Under the pieces are notes generated by a model that was not told the DNA's origin, did no database searches, and worked only from the letters and a program-made list of their open reading frames with translations. The translations under genes were made by a program, and so were the position numbers. Positions 39,373-46,955 of a DNA stretch of 52,811 nt are shown piece by piece. Source of the stretch: a virus; IMG/VR virus record IMGVR_UViG_3300050015_000111, positions 1-52,811 of that record; one strand, given 5' to 3'. The first letter of the stretch is position 1; each line of letters starts with the position of its first letter.

Positions 39373-41325
39373 TTATGGCCTTGCCAGCCAGATATAGGGG
39401 CCTCTCGCGACGGCGATTTCGCGGTCTGTGAGGGATTTTTTGGCCCGGAAGAAGGCTTGACGCTTCGCGGCCGGGGTTTCGCCGTCCATCTCGGCATAAA
39501 ACTCTTCGCGGAAGCGGTCGGTAGCGCAGGCGGATGTATTCTCGGGGTAATCTGGGCCTGGTGGCAGCATGGCGCCGTGCTTGGCGAGGGCATTGACGAG
39601 AAGCTGGCGGGCATGGACGACGCTATCGGCCATACTCCGGCGACTGGGGGCGTGACGGAGCGCGGCGTCTGTCACGCTTAGGGGCGTGACAGTGCAGCTT
39701 GTCACGGCTTCGCCGTGTCTATTACGGCCAATTTCAACGACTTGTAGGCTGAACGTGAACACGGAGCCTTTGCTAAGATCGCGCTGCTTGACCACGGTGG
39801 CGGACTTTTTATCGCCTTCTGGATCGGCTACAACCTCAATCTCGGTGTCGATCGCAGCGCGCAAGAGGGAGTGGCCGCGCGCGCCCTTGGCTGCATCCTT
39901 GCCGCTGTGATGGATGAACATGACCATGGCGCCAGTTTCTGCCCTGATCCTGTCCATATTGACGACTAGGGCGCCCATATCCTCGGGGCTATTTTCATCG
40001 CCCCCCGCCATGGCGCGAGACAAGGTATCGACCACGATCAATTTTACGGGCATTTCAAGTCGTTTAGCGGCGAAGTTGACCGATGATATGAGCTTCGGTG
40101 TGTCGGCGTCGGGATGTAGTAGGTTGATGGATGAGGGGATGGAGGCGAAGGGAATTGTCTTATCATCTAAGCCATGGTTCAGTTTCCAGGCATAGACGCG
40201 GTTGCGGAAGCCGATGCCGCCTTCGAGGGCGCAGTAGACGACGGCGCCTTGTTCAACCCTGCGCTCATTCCACGGAAATCCGGCGGCGACGTGTAACGCC
40301 ATATCTGTGGCAAAGAAAGTTTTTCCGGCGTTGCTCTCGCCGTAAACGACAGCGGCGGTCTGTTCGAGCAGGACACCTTGGATGAAGTCTCGAACATCTG
40401 TGACTGGTTGGATATCCTCGAACCACAGGAGGGGAAGGGAAGGTTCGACGGGGTTTATATCTGGCTCGGCGACGGGCTCCGAGCCTTCATGTTCGGATGT
40501 TGGCGGCGGCGGTTCCTCTGGCGCGTGCCCGTTTAGTCGGGGTCTGTCCGGTAGGTCTAGTGGGTTCTGCATCCCCATCTCGACGCCCCACTCGGCCGTC
40601 TTCTCGGCCCCCTTGCGGTCCAGCGCCGTCGCCGGCAGGGCATCCATGAGCCGGCGGACCAGATCGGGTTTGGATAGCGGGCCGAGGTGGGCGACGCCGC
40701 CGAGGATCATGGCCTGATTGCGGAGGATGAAATGCTTCTGACCTTCCGGGGCGGAACTGACCCGGCTCAGGACGGCGCGGACGAAGCCTTCGAGGCGAGC
40801 GGACGGGATCGGATCGTAGGAACTCGGCGCTGGTTTCGGGTCTGCGGCGCGCGTCTTCGGTAGGATTTCCGCCAGCAGCCAGTCCGGCCAATGGGCGATC
40901 TCGGCATCGCTGACGACAGAATAGGATGGGGATGGGGGGACGACGACATATCCCCCGCTGCCCCTCACATCAATTCCGGGCGCAATAGCCGAAGCTGAAT
41001 TGTGAACGCCCTCGACGTGGCGGAAGAGCCAGTGCCGGCCGCCGCCCATCGTTTGGTGGATGCGAGTTTCCGGCAGGCGGTGTTGATTGGCCTTCTCCCA
41101 CTCGTCGCCGCCGTGGCGGGGGTCCACGTCCAGCACGTCGAAACCGGACGCCTCGCCGGTCGGGACGCCGATCAGGGCGCCGGAGCCGTTGAATAGCCGG
41201 CGGATTTCGCTGGGATCGGATGTGGCCGCCTTGAATCCAAGTGGGCACGCTGGCGCCTTTGAAGCCTTACATGGAAAGACGGGGAACGTGGAGGAAAGCC
41301 GAATGGCCTCATCAACGATGGTCAT
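39373..41325 (-). CDS. Primase-polymerase / AAA helicase fusion (650 aa)
   Basis: Replication protein. Residues 12-135 form a bifunctional primase-polymerase (AEP) domain: PVFPC at the start, LIGVPTG, the metal-binding FDVLDVD (D66, D68), GGGRHWLF with H98 and GIDVRGSGGYVVVPPS. After a linker, residues 315-520 are a RepA/DnaB-like ATPase: Walker A GESNAGKT (329-336), CALEGG, Walker B LIVVDT (429-434) and MFIHHSGKD. The C-terminus is HTH-like. GGAGGA lies 9 bases upstream. The gene lies next to the GTGAC array. Confidence 0.85.
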   Translation of the reverse strand: MTIVDEAIRLSSTFPVFPCKASKAPACPLGFKAATSDPSEIRRLFNGSGALIGVPTGEASGFDVLDVDPRHGGDEWEKANQHRLPETRIHQTMGGGRHWLFRHVEGVHNSASAIAPGIDVRGSGGYVVVPPSPSYSVVSDAEIAHWPDWLLAEILPKTRAADPKPAPSSYDPIPSARLEGFVRAVLSRVSSAPEGQKHFILRNQAMILGGVAHLGPLSKPDLVRRLMDALPATALDRKGAEKTAEWGVEMGMQNPLDLPDRPRLNGHAPEEPPPPTSEHEGSEPVAEPDINPVEPSLPLLWFEDIQPVTDVRDFIQGVLLEQTAAVVYGESNAGKTFFATDMALHVAAGFPWNERRVEQGAVVYCALEGGIGFRNRVYAWKLNHGLDDKTIPFASIPSSINLLHPDADTPKLISSVNFAAKRLEMPVKLIVVDTLSRAMAGGDENSPEDMGALVVNMDRIRAETGAMVMFIHHSGKDAAKGARGHSLLRAAIDTEIEVVADPEGDKKSATVVKQRDLSKGSVFTFSLQVVEIGRNRHGEAVTSCTVTPLSVTDAALRHAPSRRSMADSVVHARQLLVNALAKHGAMLPPGPDYPENTSACATDRFREEFYAEMDGETPAAKRQAFFRAKKSLTDREIAVARGPYIWLARP

Positions 41326-41340
41326 GAGCCGGTCCTCCGG

Positions 41341-41556
41341 CTACAGCGGCGCGACGATGACCGTCTCTAAATTCTCGCGGACTCGGCTGGTGCCCACCAG
41401 CAAGCCGGCCTTATTGGCCTCGTGCATGACCATCAGCGCCCCAAGGGCCTGCCGGATTAGCGTCGTCCGCGCGACATTCCGCTCTTTAGACAGCCGAATC
41501 AGGGCATCGGCGGCATCGGCTGGCAGGTCAAGATTAACGCGGACGTAACCATTCAT
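41341..41556 (-). CDS. Ribbon-helix-helix regulator (71 aa)
   Basis: Begins MNGYVRVNLDLPADAADALI with a beta ribbon (VRVNLDLP) followed by helices around RLSKERNVARTTLIRQALG, the classic CopG/Arc layout. It lies 15 bases before the primase/helicase and behind the strong promoter at 41576-41604, so it may repress the replication unit. AGAGGTG precedes the ATG. Confidence 0.75.
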   Translation of the reverse strand: MNGYVRVNLDLPADAADALIRLSKERNVARTTLIRQALGALMVMHEANKAGLLVGTSRVRENLETVIVAPL

Positions 41557-41575
41557 GTGGCACCTCTACGCAATC

Positions 41576-41604
41576 CCTATACACAATGGAGTTGCCCCTG
41601 TCAA
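41576..41604 (-). promoter_or_regulatory. Strong sigma70-like promoter for the replication unit
   Basis: TTGACA (41604-41599), 17 bases, then TATAGG (41581-41576). Transcription would begin near 41569 and enter the regulator and primase/helicase genes. This is one of the best consensus matches in the window. Confidence 0.65.
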
Positions 41605-41778
41605 TACACCACCCCTAGTCGCCACGCCGTCGCCCCGCCGCCACATGCAGCATCTCGGGTGTGTCGCGCCCCGGCATCAGGGCTCCTGGGCCGCCCCATG
41701 ATCCATCTCCTGCACGCAACCCAGCAATGCATACACCGCACTCCCTCACCCGCGCACATAGGCTCGGGTGGACCCCGT
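41605..41778. other. Short gap with two possible mini-frames
   Basis: Between the SH3-like gene and the replication promoter. On the minus strand a GTG-started 19-codon frame (reading MYALLGCVQEMDHGAAQEP if initiated) overlaps, as TGATG, a 20-codon frame (MPGRDTPEMLHVAAGRRRGD) that has AGGAG upstream. Both are too short to call as genes. Longer frames here look like chance. Confidence 0.2.
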
Positions 41779-41964
41779 TCAGGCGGCCGACACCTGCACG
41801 GGCCGCGCGCTGGTGGTGCTGCCATCGGCGAGCTCGATCTGGAGCCACGCGCCTTTCTGGCCAACGGTTTCGCCGCGGTATTTGCCGTCCAGATTGACGA
41901 TCTGGCCGCTGCGGGTGTTGCGCGTGATGCGGACCTTCTGGCCCGGCTTGAAGGCGTGGGGCAA
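41779..41964 (-). CDS. Small SH3/KOW-like protein (61 aa)
   Basis: Residues M-PHAFKPGQKVRITRNTRSG and QIVNLDGKYRGETVG, AWLQIELADGS form a short SH3-like barrel with a KOW-type G-x-x-V/I pattern. TTG at 41964 is favoured because AGGAG lies 8 bases upstream; ATG at 42018 would add 18 unstructured residues. It is divergently transcribed from the plus-strand island. Function unknown; possibly nucleic-acid binding. Confidence 0.55.
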   Translation of the reverse strand: MPHAFKPGQKVRITRNTRSGQIVNLDGKYRGETVGQKGAWLQIELADGSTTSARPVQVSAA

Positions 41965-42073
41965 TGGTCTCTCCTGTGGGTTGGTTGTGGTCGTAGGCTT
42001 CCCGGCCGCGTCTGGCATCGCCCGCTGGCCTTGCGGCGCCTCCCGGTGGCGATCGGCGGGCCGGAACCGAGAA

Positions 42074-42192
42074 ACCCCGGAGCCTTGCGGCGCCCGGGGT
42101 GTGTGTGCGGTGCCGCACATAGCTGCGCAGCCGCGCGAGTAGAGACACACTTTCTGAGGGTAGTCAACTCACAACCGCAAATATTTTTTGCG
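42074..42192. promoter_or_regulatory. Non-coding divergent control region: hairpin, leftward promoter, palindrome
   Basis: The 394-base gap 41965-42358 holds no gene. It contains a 7-bp hairpin ACCCCGG/CCGGGGT (42074-42080, 42094-42100), a leftward promoter TTGACT-N18-TCTACT (42167-42162 and 42143-42138), and a palindrome CGCAAA-TATTT-TTTGCG (42176-42192) that could be an operator between the two divergent promoters. Confidence 0.4.
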
Positions 42193-42263
42193 CGTTGCGG
42201 ATAGGCCACATTCGGGCGCCGCCGCCACCCCGAAAATAAATTCGCCCCGAGCGTATTTTCCCG

Positions 42264-42292
42264 TTGACGGGCGGATCGGATACGCTCATATT
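42264..42292 (+). promoter_or_regulatory. Rightward promoter of the plus-strand island
   Basis: TTGACG (42264-42269), 17 bases, CATATT (42287-42292). It would start transcription near 42299 and read the 143-aa gene and the HTH genes that follow. Confidence 0.5.
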
Positions 42293-42358
42293 GCGTGCAT
42301 CGGGACGGGATGGCCGGACCGATCGGGCGCCTCGCCGGACCTGGGGCCGAGACAGACA

Positions 42359-42790
42359 ATGACCAGCTATACCATCATCAACACGATCAGCGGCATCCAC
42401 ATGGGCGTCTACACCGGCAGTACTCCCGCCGAGGCCCTGGACGAAATGGCCCGCGCGGCCGGGTACACAGACTACGCAGCGGCTTGCGAGGTCGCCCCGG
42501 TCGCGGAGGGCGAGCTGGCAGTCGAGCCGATGAGCCACGCCCGCCGCGGTCGCAATATCTTCGCCAGCATCCGCCACAATGACGCGGTGGGCGATGACCC
42601 CCGCCGCGTCATGCTGGAGCGCACCTATCGCGGCGGCCGGTTCGTGTGGGTTGAGAGCGACGCACCGGACGTGATCGTCGCCGATGGAGCCACGCGCACC
42701 GAGGCCACCGCCGCACTCGTGGTCGTCTACTCGTCGCCGCAATGGGACCTCCGCATCCAGCGCCGCGTCAATTTCCGCTCGGCACAATGA
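42359..42790 (+). CDS. Hypothetical protein of the plus-strand island (143 aa)
   Basis: Begins MTSYTIINTISGIHMGVYTG, then STPAEALDEMARAAGYTDYA, a signature of small phage/plasmid proteins that carry a short helix after a beta hairpin. The C-terminal half (VWVESDAPDVIVADGATRTE) may be a second domain. A longer frame upstream lies in the promoter region and is rejected. No function is known. Confidence 0.6.
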   Translation: MTSYTIINTISGIHMGVYTGSTPAEALDEMARAAGYTDYAAACEVAPVAEGELAVEPMSHARRGRNIFASIRHNDAVGDDPRRVMLERTYRGGRFVWVESDAPDVIVADGATRTEATAALVVVYSSPQWDLRIQRRVNFRSAQ

Positions 42791-42990
42791 CCTCCGCCGA
42801 CCTCCGCGACGCGCTGGCCCTGCTCGGTCTCTCCGAGCGGGGCCTTGCGCGTGCCACGGGCTACAGCGCCGGGGCCGTGCGCATGTGGACCACTGGCCGG
42901 GCGCGGACGCCTGAGCCGGTAGCCTCATGGCTCCAGCGCCGCGTCAAGGAATGGCGGTCGGACCCGCCTCCAGACCGCCGGGCAGCGTAG
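42787..42990 (+). CDS. Helix-turn-helix regulator (67 aa)
   Basis: Begins MTSADLRDALALLGLSERGL and continues ARATGYSAGAVRMWTTGRAR, a canonical XRE-type HTH (recognition helix SAGAVRMWTTG). ATG overlaps the previous stop as ATGA. Likely a Cro- or excisionase-like DNA-binding protein of the island. Confidence 0.7.
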   Translation: MTSADLRDALALLGLSERGLARATGYSAGAVRMWTTGRARTPEPVASWLQRRVKEWRSDPPPDRRAA

Positions 42991-43053
42991 ATCACGCCGC
43001 CTCAGCCGGGGCGGCAGGGCAGACTAAGCCGCCAAACCCAAGGGAGCTACGAA

Positions 43054-43224
43054 ATGAACGAAATCATGACCGGCCGCGAAGCATACGAGGCCGACTGCGC
43101 CGCCCGCCCGCTGTATCCCAACGGCAGGCCACGTCTGACGTGGGAGGAATTGCCGGCGTACGCCAAGGCATCGTGGAACAAAGGCGCGCGGCTTTTGAAT
43201 GCCAAAAGAGAGATGCCGAAGTGA
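43054..43224 (+). CDS. Small hypothetical protein (56 aa)
   Basis: Begins MNEIMTGREAYEADCAARPL and continues YPNGRPRLTWEELPAYAKAS. AGGGAG lies 8 bases upstream of the ATG, and the stop overlaps the next start as GTGA. Its W-x-E-L-P-x-x-A-x-x-x-W segment is reminiscent of small phage proteins of unknown role. Confidence 0.6.
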   Translation: MNEIMTGREAYEADCAARPLYPNGRPRLTWEELPAYAKASWNKGARLLNAKREMPK

Positions 43225-43454
43225 CCGGCCCCGAATTCCGAGCCGCCCGCCACACCCTCGGCTGGACCCTGCGCGATACCGCCCGCCGGCTCGGCTACGC
43301 GTCCGATAATACGGTGCGCGAGATCGAGGCCGGGAAGATGAGTCTGACTCCGGACCGCGCGGCGTTTGTCGAGGCGTGGATGAAGTGGGATGCCAGGCGC
43401 GCGGAGTGGATGCGGAGAAATCCTCCGCCGCCCGATAAATGTGTTGACATGTAG
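43221..43454 (+). CDS. XRE-family helix-turn-helix protein (77 aa)
   Basis: The GTG-started protein begins M-TGPEFRAARHTLGWTLRDT and continues ARRLGYASDNTVREIEAGKM, with the HTH at about residues 15-40. A short acidic and Pro-rich tail follows. GTG overlaps the previous stop. Likely a Cro/repressor-like regulator of the island. Confidence 0.7.
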   Translation: MTGPEFRAARHTLGWTLRDTARRLGYASDNTVREIEAGKMSLTPDRAAFVEAWMKWDARRAEWMRRNPPPPDKCVDM

Positions 43455-43472
43455 GCGCTGGGCGCGCATAGT
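43444..43472 (+). promoter_or_regulatory. Strong promoter inside the island
   Basis: TTGACA (43444-43449), 17 bases, CATAGT (43467-43472). The -35 box overlaps the end of the HTH gene. It would transcribe the 99-aa, 88-aa and 88-aa genes and may be controlled by that HTH protein. Confidence 0.55.
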
Positions 43473-43499
43473 GCTTGGCATCGAACAGGGAGATACGCT

Positions 43500-43799
43500 A
43501 TGTCCGAATCCACCCACATCGCCACCACTGGCGGCGCCTACTACCCGGAGATGGGCGAGCGCCAGGACGGCACCGCGCTGTTCGTGCGCAGTATCGGCCG
43601 CGCGGGCTACTACATCACGTGGCCCGACGCTCGCCATTCCGATGCCCTCTCGGCGTTCGCTCGGCTGCGCATTCGCCCGCGCCATATGGAAAGCTACGCC
43701 AGGATCAGCGATGGCGCTCGACAATGGTCCGCCTCGGTGACGTGGGATGCCGGGAACAAGCTGGCGCCGATGTCCGTGACTAAGATGCTACTGGATTAA
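43500..43799 (+). CDS. Hypothetical protein (99 aa)
   Basis: Begins MSESTHIATTGGAYYPEMGE and contains GYYITWPDARHSDALSAFAR, RQWSASVTWDAGNKLAPM. It looks like a small beta-alpha protein. GGGAGA lies upstream of the ATG. Function unknown. Confidence 0.6.
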   Translation: MSESTHIATTGGAYYPEMGERQDGTALFVRSIGRAGYYITWPDARHSDALSAFARLRIRPRHMESYARISDGARQWSASVTWDAGNKLAPMSVTKMLLD

Positions 43800-43832
43800 A
43801 CCGCCGGCACACCCGGCAATGGGAGAGAACCG

Positions 43833-44099
43833 ATGACCTACGACGACCTGATGACGACCCGCAGCGGCGAACCATCTGAAACCGGACGCCTGACCGCCGC
43901 CAACATCGAGGAGGAAATTGCGCGCCGTCTGCGCGGATACGAGGCCGCGCGGCCCGTCATCGCGGCGGCAAGGGCGCTTCTCGCTCGGATTGACGAGATC
44001 ACAGAGGCCAATATTATCGAGGAATTTTCGCGCAGTGCTGAACGCCTTGAGCGCGAGGCTCTGCGCGGGGCTCTCGCTGATCTGGACAAGGCATCATGA
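43833..44099 (+). CDS. Hypothetical helical protein (88 aa)
   Basis: Mostly helical (AANIEEEIARRLRGYEAARP, VIAAARALLARIDEITEANI). GGGAGAG precedes the ATG and the stop overlaps the next start by ATGA. No family is recognised. Confidence 0.6.
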   Translation: MTYDDLMTTRSGEPSETGRLTAANIEEEIARRLRGYEAARPVIAAARALLARIDEITEANIIEEFSRSAERLEREALRGALADLDKAS

Positions 44100-44362
44100 C
44101 CTACGCCGGACCCATCCCCATGAGCCTCTACACCAACCTCCGTGCATCCCCTCTCTGGCACCCTTACCTCGCCGCCACGCTGCGGCTGCGGAGATGCACC
44201 GATGCGACGCCGCGCCTGACCAGGGGTGCCAGATTCAACAGCGTGCTGGCCGTGGAGCAGGCGCTGTGCCGCGCGACGCACGCCGGGTTCAGCGCTATTT
44301 TCGACGCGGCGGAGCGGGAGACGGACGAGATTTTGCGGCGGTATCGGCGATGGGCGGCGTAG
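44096..44362 (+). CDS. Hypothetical basic protein (88 aa)
   Basis: Begins MTYAGPIPMSLYTNLRASPL, then a basic centre (LRLRRCTDATPRLTRGARFN) and a helical end (FDAAERETDEILRRYRRWAA). It overlaps the previous gene by ATGA and is last in the plus island. Its last 68 bases overlap the 3' end of the opposing minus-strand gene. Confidence 0.6.
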   Translation: MTYAGPIPMSLYTNLRASPLWHPYLAATLRLRRCTDATPRLTRGARFNSVLAVEQALCRATHAGFSAIFDAAERETDEILRRYRRWAA

Positions 44363-44642
44363 TCGATTCCTCCACCTCCATCCAGTTAGGGCCCGGCGGA
44401 TCGACGGTCTCGCCCTCTGCTGCCCCCTTCCCGACGCTGTGCCAGCCTCGCAATTCGTGCAGGATTCCATCAACTCGGAATGTCCGCGCCGGCACGTCAA
44501 TCTCGACGTGAGACGCCCATAGCCCGTCGCAGGTTGCCGTGAAACTGACGCAGTTTGGCGCCGGGTGCTGTATGTCCGTGACGGCGTGTGGCGTGCCGTT
44601 CCACGTCATTGTGTCGCGGGTTAGGCGGAGGGGGTGGATCAT
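44295..44642 (-). CDS. Hypothetical protein, tail-to-tail with the plus island (115 aa)
   Basis: Begins MIHPLRLTRDTMTWNGTPHA and contains VSFTATCDGLWASHVEIDVP and FRVDGILHELRGW; the tail is Pro/Ser-rich. The ATG overlaps the stop of the nuclease-like gene upstream (ATGA), deciding the start. It overlaps the converging plus-strand gene by 68 bases. No family is recognised. Confidence 0.55.
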   Translation of the reverse strand: MIHPLRLTRDTMTWNGTPHAVTDIQHPAPNCVSFTATCDGLWASHVEIDVPARTFRVDGILHELRGWHSVGKGAAEGETVDPPGPNWMEVEESTTPPIADTAAKSRPSPAPPRRK

Positions 44643-45382
44643 CGCGCATTCCCGAGAATCATAATCGGTTCCGGTCGCCGCCATTTCTTCGGATCGGACG
44701 CGATCTCCTCGATGACGCGGGGGTGCTGAAACCGCAGATTCGGCATGTTGGGACCAGCGATGAAGCCGCGATCTCCTGGGATGATCCATTTACATCCAAT
44801 CCAGCGCCGGATGTCTAGTTTGAACATCTTGAAGTCATCGCGGGTTAAATAGCCGGTTTGTTCGAGCAGTACCGTCAGCTTGAGCGCGGTGACCTTCCAT
44901 TCCGTCAATTGTATCGGTGCCGACGCTCCGGCGCTGACGTCTGGGACGTATTCAGGAACCCGGTGTCGCCGTCCCGGAAGCATTTCGTGCCACTCCGAAC
45001 GATACCAAAATTCCTTTCCAGTCGGTAGATCTGGCTGAAAAAGATGCTGATGACAATATAATTCCGGGCGACTCATGGTAATCACGGTTAGGGCACAGTG
45101 CGGGGCCAGCGCGGCGAGTTCAGACCATGGAAACTGAGGGACTAGGACGGCGCGATAATCAGGCCCGTCGCGATCAACCCAATGATCTTCGGCGGCCTGA
45201 ATCAACACGGTGGCGTTAAGTTTGAGTTTGGCTTGAATGCCGATTTGACATCCATCTGCCTTCCTGACCAGCAGAATATCCCATCCCCCGGTTTCGGCAT
45301 AAGCCTGCCAGGTCTCCGGAACCGCTGCGATGAAGGCGGCACAGAGATCGGTTTCCTTGGTGAACTGCGGTATCTTCTTCAT
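44639..45382 (-). CDS. PD-(D/E)XK-like nuclease candidate (247 aa)
   Basis: The N-terminus contains YAETGGWDILLVRKADGCQI followed by GIQAKLKL, which fits the D ... (E/Q)xK core of the restriction-endonuclease-like fold (Asp at about 36, Gln-Ala-Lys at about 50-52). The remainder is unassigned, with LVPQFPWSELAALAP and a basic C-terminus. The Gln in place of Glu is tolerated in some families. It overlaps the VRR-NUC gene upstream by ATGA. Confidence 0.55.
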   Translation of the reverse strand: MKKIPQFTKETDLCAAFIAAVPETWQAYAETGGWDILLVRKADGCQIGIQAKLKLNATVLIQAAEDHWVDRDGPDYRAVLVPQFPWSELAALAPHCALTVITMSRPELYCHQHLFQPDLPTGKEFWYRSEWHEMLPGRRHRVPEYVPDVSAGASAPIQLTEWKVTALKLTVLLEQTGYLTRDDFKMFKLDIRRWIGCKWIIPGDRGFIAGPNMPNLRFQHPRVIEEIASDPKKWRRPEPIMILGNAR

Positions 45383-45882
45383 CGCGCACTCGGTGGCCGC
45401 TGCGACCAGTTCCCATTCTTAATCCCGCGCGCTGTCGTCGGCTTGGCGCGCGGCTTGCGTGTAGCCTTCTTTGGTGCCATAATCCGAGTTTCGCGCCGAG
45501 TGTCGTAGTCTGCCGCCATCATCGTGTGCGCCCGCAGCGGAAAGCCCCACGCTATTAGCTGGGCCTCGACATCCTCGACTGATCGGCAGATAGCGTATTT
45601 TCCGCCAGCGCGCTCGATTTCGGCCTGTATGGCGCACTGGTTGTCGCTTTGTTTTCCGGCGTCAATCTTCAATTCGATGCCGTAGAACTGGCCGCGCCAG
45701 ATCGCTTGCACATCAGGCCAACCTGAACGCAGTCCCCTGCTCTTACGACGTGCTCCAGCGATTACGTCCATGTGCTGGTCTGTCGCCATGTCTACGCTGG
45801 TCCATGTCGCATCAAGCGGCAGAGCGCGCCCGAGATACGTCGCGCATGTCTGTTGTAACGCATGCTCCCGGTACGCGCTCAT
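45379..45882 (-). CDS. VRR-NUC domain nuclease (167 aa)
   Basis: Residues about 50-112 fit the VRR-NUC family: GLRSGWPDVQAIWRG gives the conserved G--G-PD, YGIELKIDAGKQSDNQ gives E-K, then AIQAEIERAGGKYAICRSVE. Such nucleases occur in many phages beside helicases and may process DNA branches. A basic tail (KKATRKPRAKPTTARG) could bind DNA. Confidence 0.8.
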   Translation of the reverse strand: MSAYREHALQQTCATYLGRALPLDATWTSVDMATDQHMDVIAGARRKSRGLRSGWPDVQAIWRGQFYGIELKIDAGKQSDNQCAIQAEIERAGGKYAICRSVEDVEAQLIAWGFPLRAHTMMAADYDTRRETRIMAPKKATRKPRAKPTTARGIKNGNWSQRPPSAR

Positions 45883-45885
45883 CGC

Positions 45886-46191
45886 CTACGCCCGCTCCAT
45901 CACAGCATTGGCCAGAGGCGTGCCGACCAGTTGGCCGAGCGCGTTGCGGTACAGTTCGAGCAGGCTCTCGCGTTCCTCGATGGCGTCTGGTTCCTCGCGG
46001 CGCTCGCGGATCAACTGCCGGATCACCTTGACATCGAATCCTGCGCTCTTGGCCTCGGCGTAGATATCCTTGATGTCGCCGGAGAGTGCCTTGCGCTCTT
46101 CCTCCAAGCGCTCAATGCGCTCGACAATGCTCCGCAGCCGATCCGCCTCGACGCTGTTGTGGCCGGCCTCGATCTGGACTGGTTTTGTCAT
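45886..46191 (-). CDS. GapR-like (DUF2312) DNA-binding protein (101 aa)
   Basis: The segment ADRLRSIVERIERLEEERKA, then LSGDIKDIYAEAKSAGFDVK and VIRQLIRERREEPDAIEER, is the DUF2312/GapR signature almost complete. GapR is an alphaproteobacterial nucleoid protein that binds overtwisted DNA and helps replication and segregation. A phage copy may assist replication or compete with the host protein. Coiled-coil N-terminus and short C-terminal helices agree with the family. Confidence 0.85.
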   Translation of the reverse strand: MTKPVQIEAGHNSVEADRLRSIVERIERLEEERKALSGDIKDIYAEAKSAGFDVKVIRQLIRERREEPDAIEERESLLELYRNALGQLVGTPLANAVMERA

Positions 46192-46195
46192 TAGC

Positions 46196-46408
46196 TCACC
46201 CCCGCGAGGCTGGCTTGGCGGGAACGCGCTTCGTCGTGCGGATCGGCGGGACAGGCAGCGGCAACGGAACCGCCCCGCTTGTCACGAAGGTGTACATCTG
46301 CTCCGCCAGCGCGATGGGGCCTCGGTGGTCACACGCCGATACCGCCAATGCCAAGCACTCCATCCGCATCGCCGCATGATCTATGGGGCGCTTCCGGGTG
46401 ATTGCCAT
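46196..46408 (-). CDS. Small hypothetical protein (70 aa)
   Basis: Begins MAITRKRPIDHAAMRMECLA, helical up to about residue 50, then a proline-rich tail (LPLPVPPIRTTKRVPAKP). Lies between the GapR-like gene and the 181-aa gene. Function unknown. Confidence 0.55.
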   Translation of the reverse strand: MAITRKRPIDHAAMRMECLALAVSACDHRGPIALAEQMYTFVTSGAVPLPLPVPPIRTTKRVPAKPASRG

Positions 46409-46409
46409 A

Positions 46410-46955
46410 TCACGTCACCGCCGGAGCGTCGGCCGCCGCTTCATCCAACGTCGCCGGTCCGCCGCGCAGCCGCTCCAGTTCGATCCGCACCGGCAAGGCG
46501 CGGGCATGGCGAGCGGTCTGGTCCTTCGTGAGTTGGCGCACAAAAGCCTCCGAGTCGGCAGCGACGTTCGCCAGATCGGGTTTGGTGCCCGCCGCCTTTG
46601 CCGCCGCCTTTTCGTCGCGCGTCAGGTCCGCAATCCGCACCGCCAGAATGGCGCGCTGCACCATGTTAAGTGCCCTGGGTGCCGTGGATTTCTCGCGCTT
46701 GCCGGCGGGAAGCGCGCGGTCGGGCAGGCCCTTGCCGGCGACGATGTCGGCCATGCTGGTGCCGCGGAGAAGCAGGAGAGCGGCCATTTCGCAAGCCATC
46801 GCCGTTCGGACGTTGGTCGGAACGTCGGGCATCGGCACCACCACGTCGTCCTGCCCGATTGTGCGGAGGATGAAGGCGTCGCCGTCGATATAGCACCGTG
46901 TCGGCTTCTGGCGCACGTGGGTTTCGGTGTTGGTGTCGGGAGTTTCGTCGGTCAT
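46410..46955 (-). CDS. Hypothetical protein (181 aa)
   Basis: Begins MTDETPDTNTETHVRQKPTR. A beta segment CYIDGDAFILRTIGQDDVVV is followed by helices (NVRTAMACEMAALLLLRGTS, MVQRAILAVRIADLTRDEKA). ATG at 46955 overlaps the stop of the RHH-like gene (ATGA). No family is recognised. Confidence 0.55.
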   Translation of the reverse strand: MTDETPDTNTETHVRQKPTRCYIDGDAFILRTIGQDDVVVPMPDVPTNVRTAMACEMAALLLLRGTSMADIVAGKGLPDRALPAGKREKSTAPRALNMVQRAILAVRIADLTRDEKAAAKAAGTKPDLANVAADSEAFVRQLTKDQTARHARALPVRIELERLRGGPATLDEAAADAPAVT

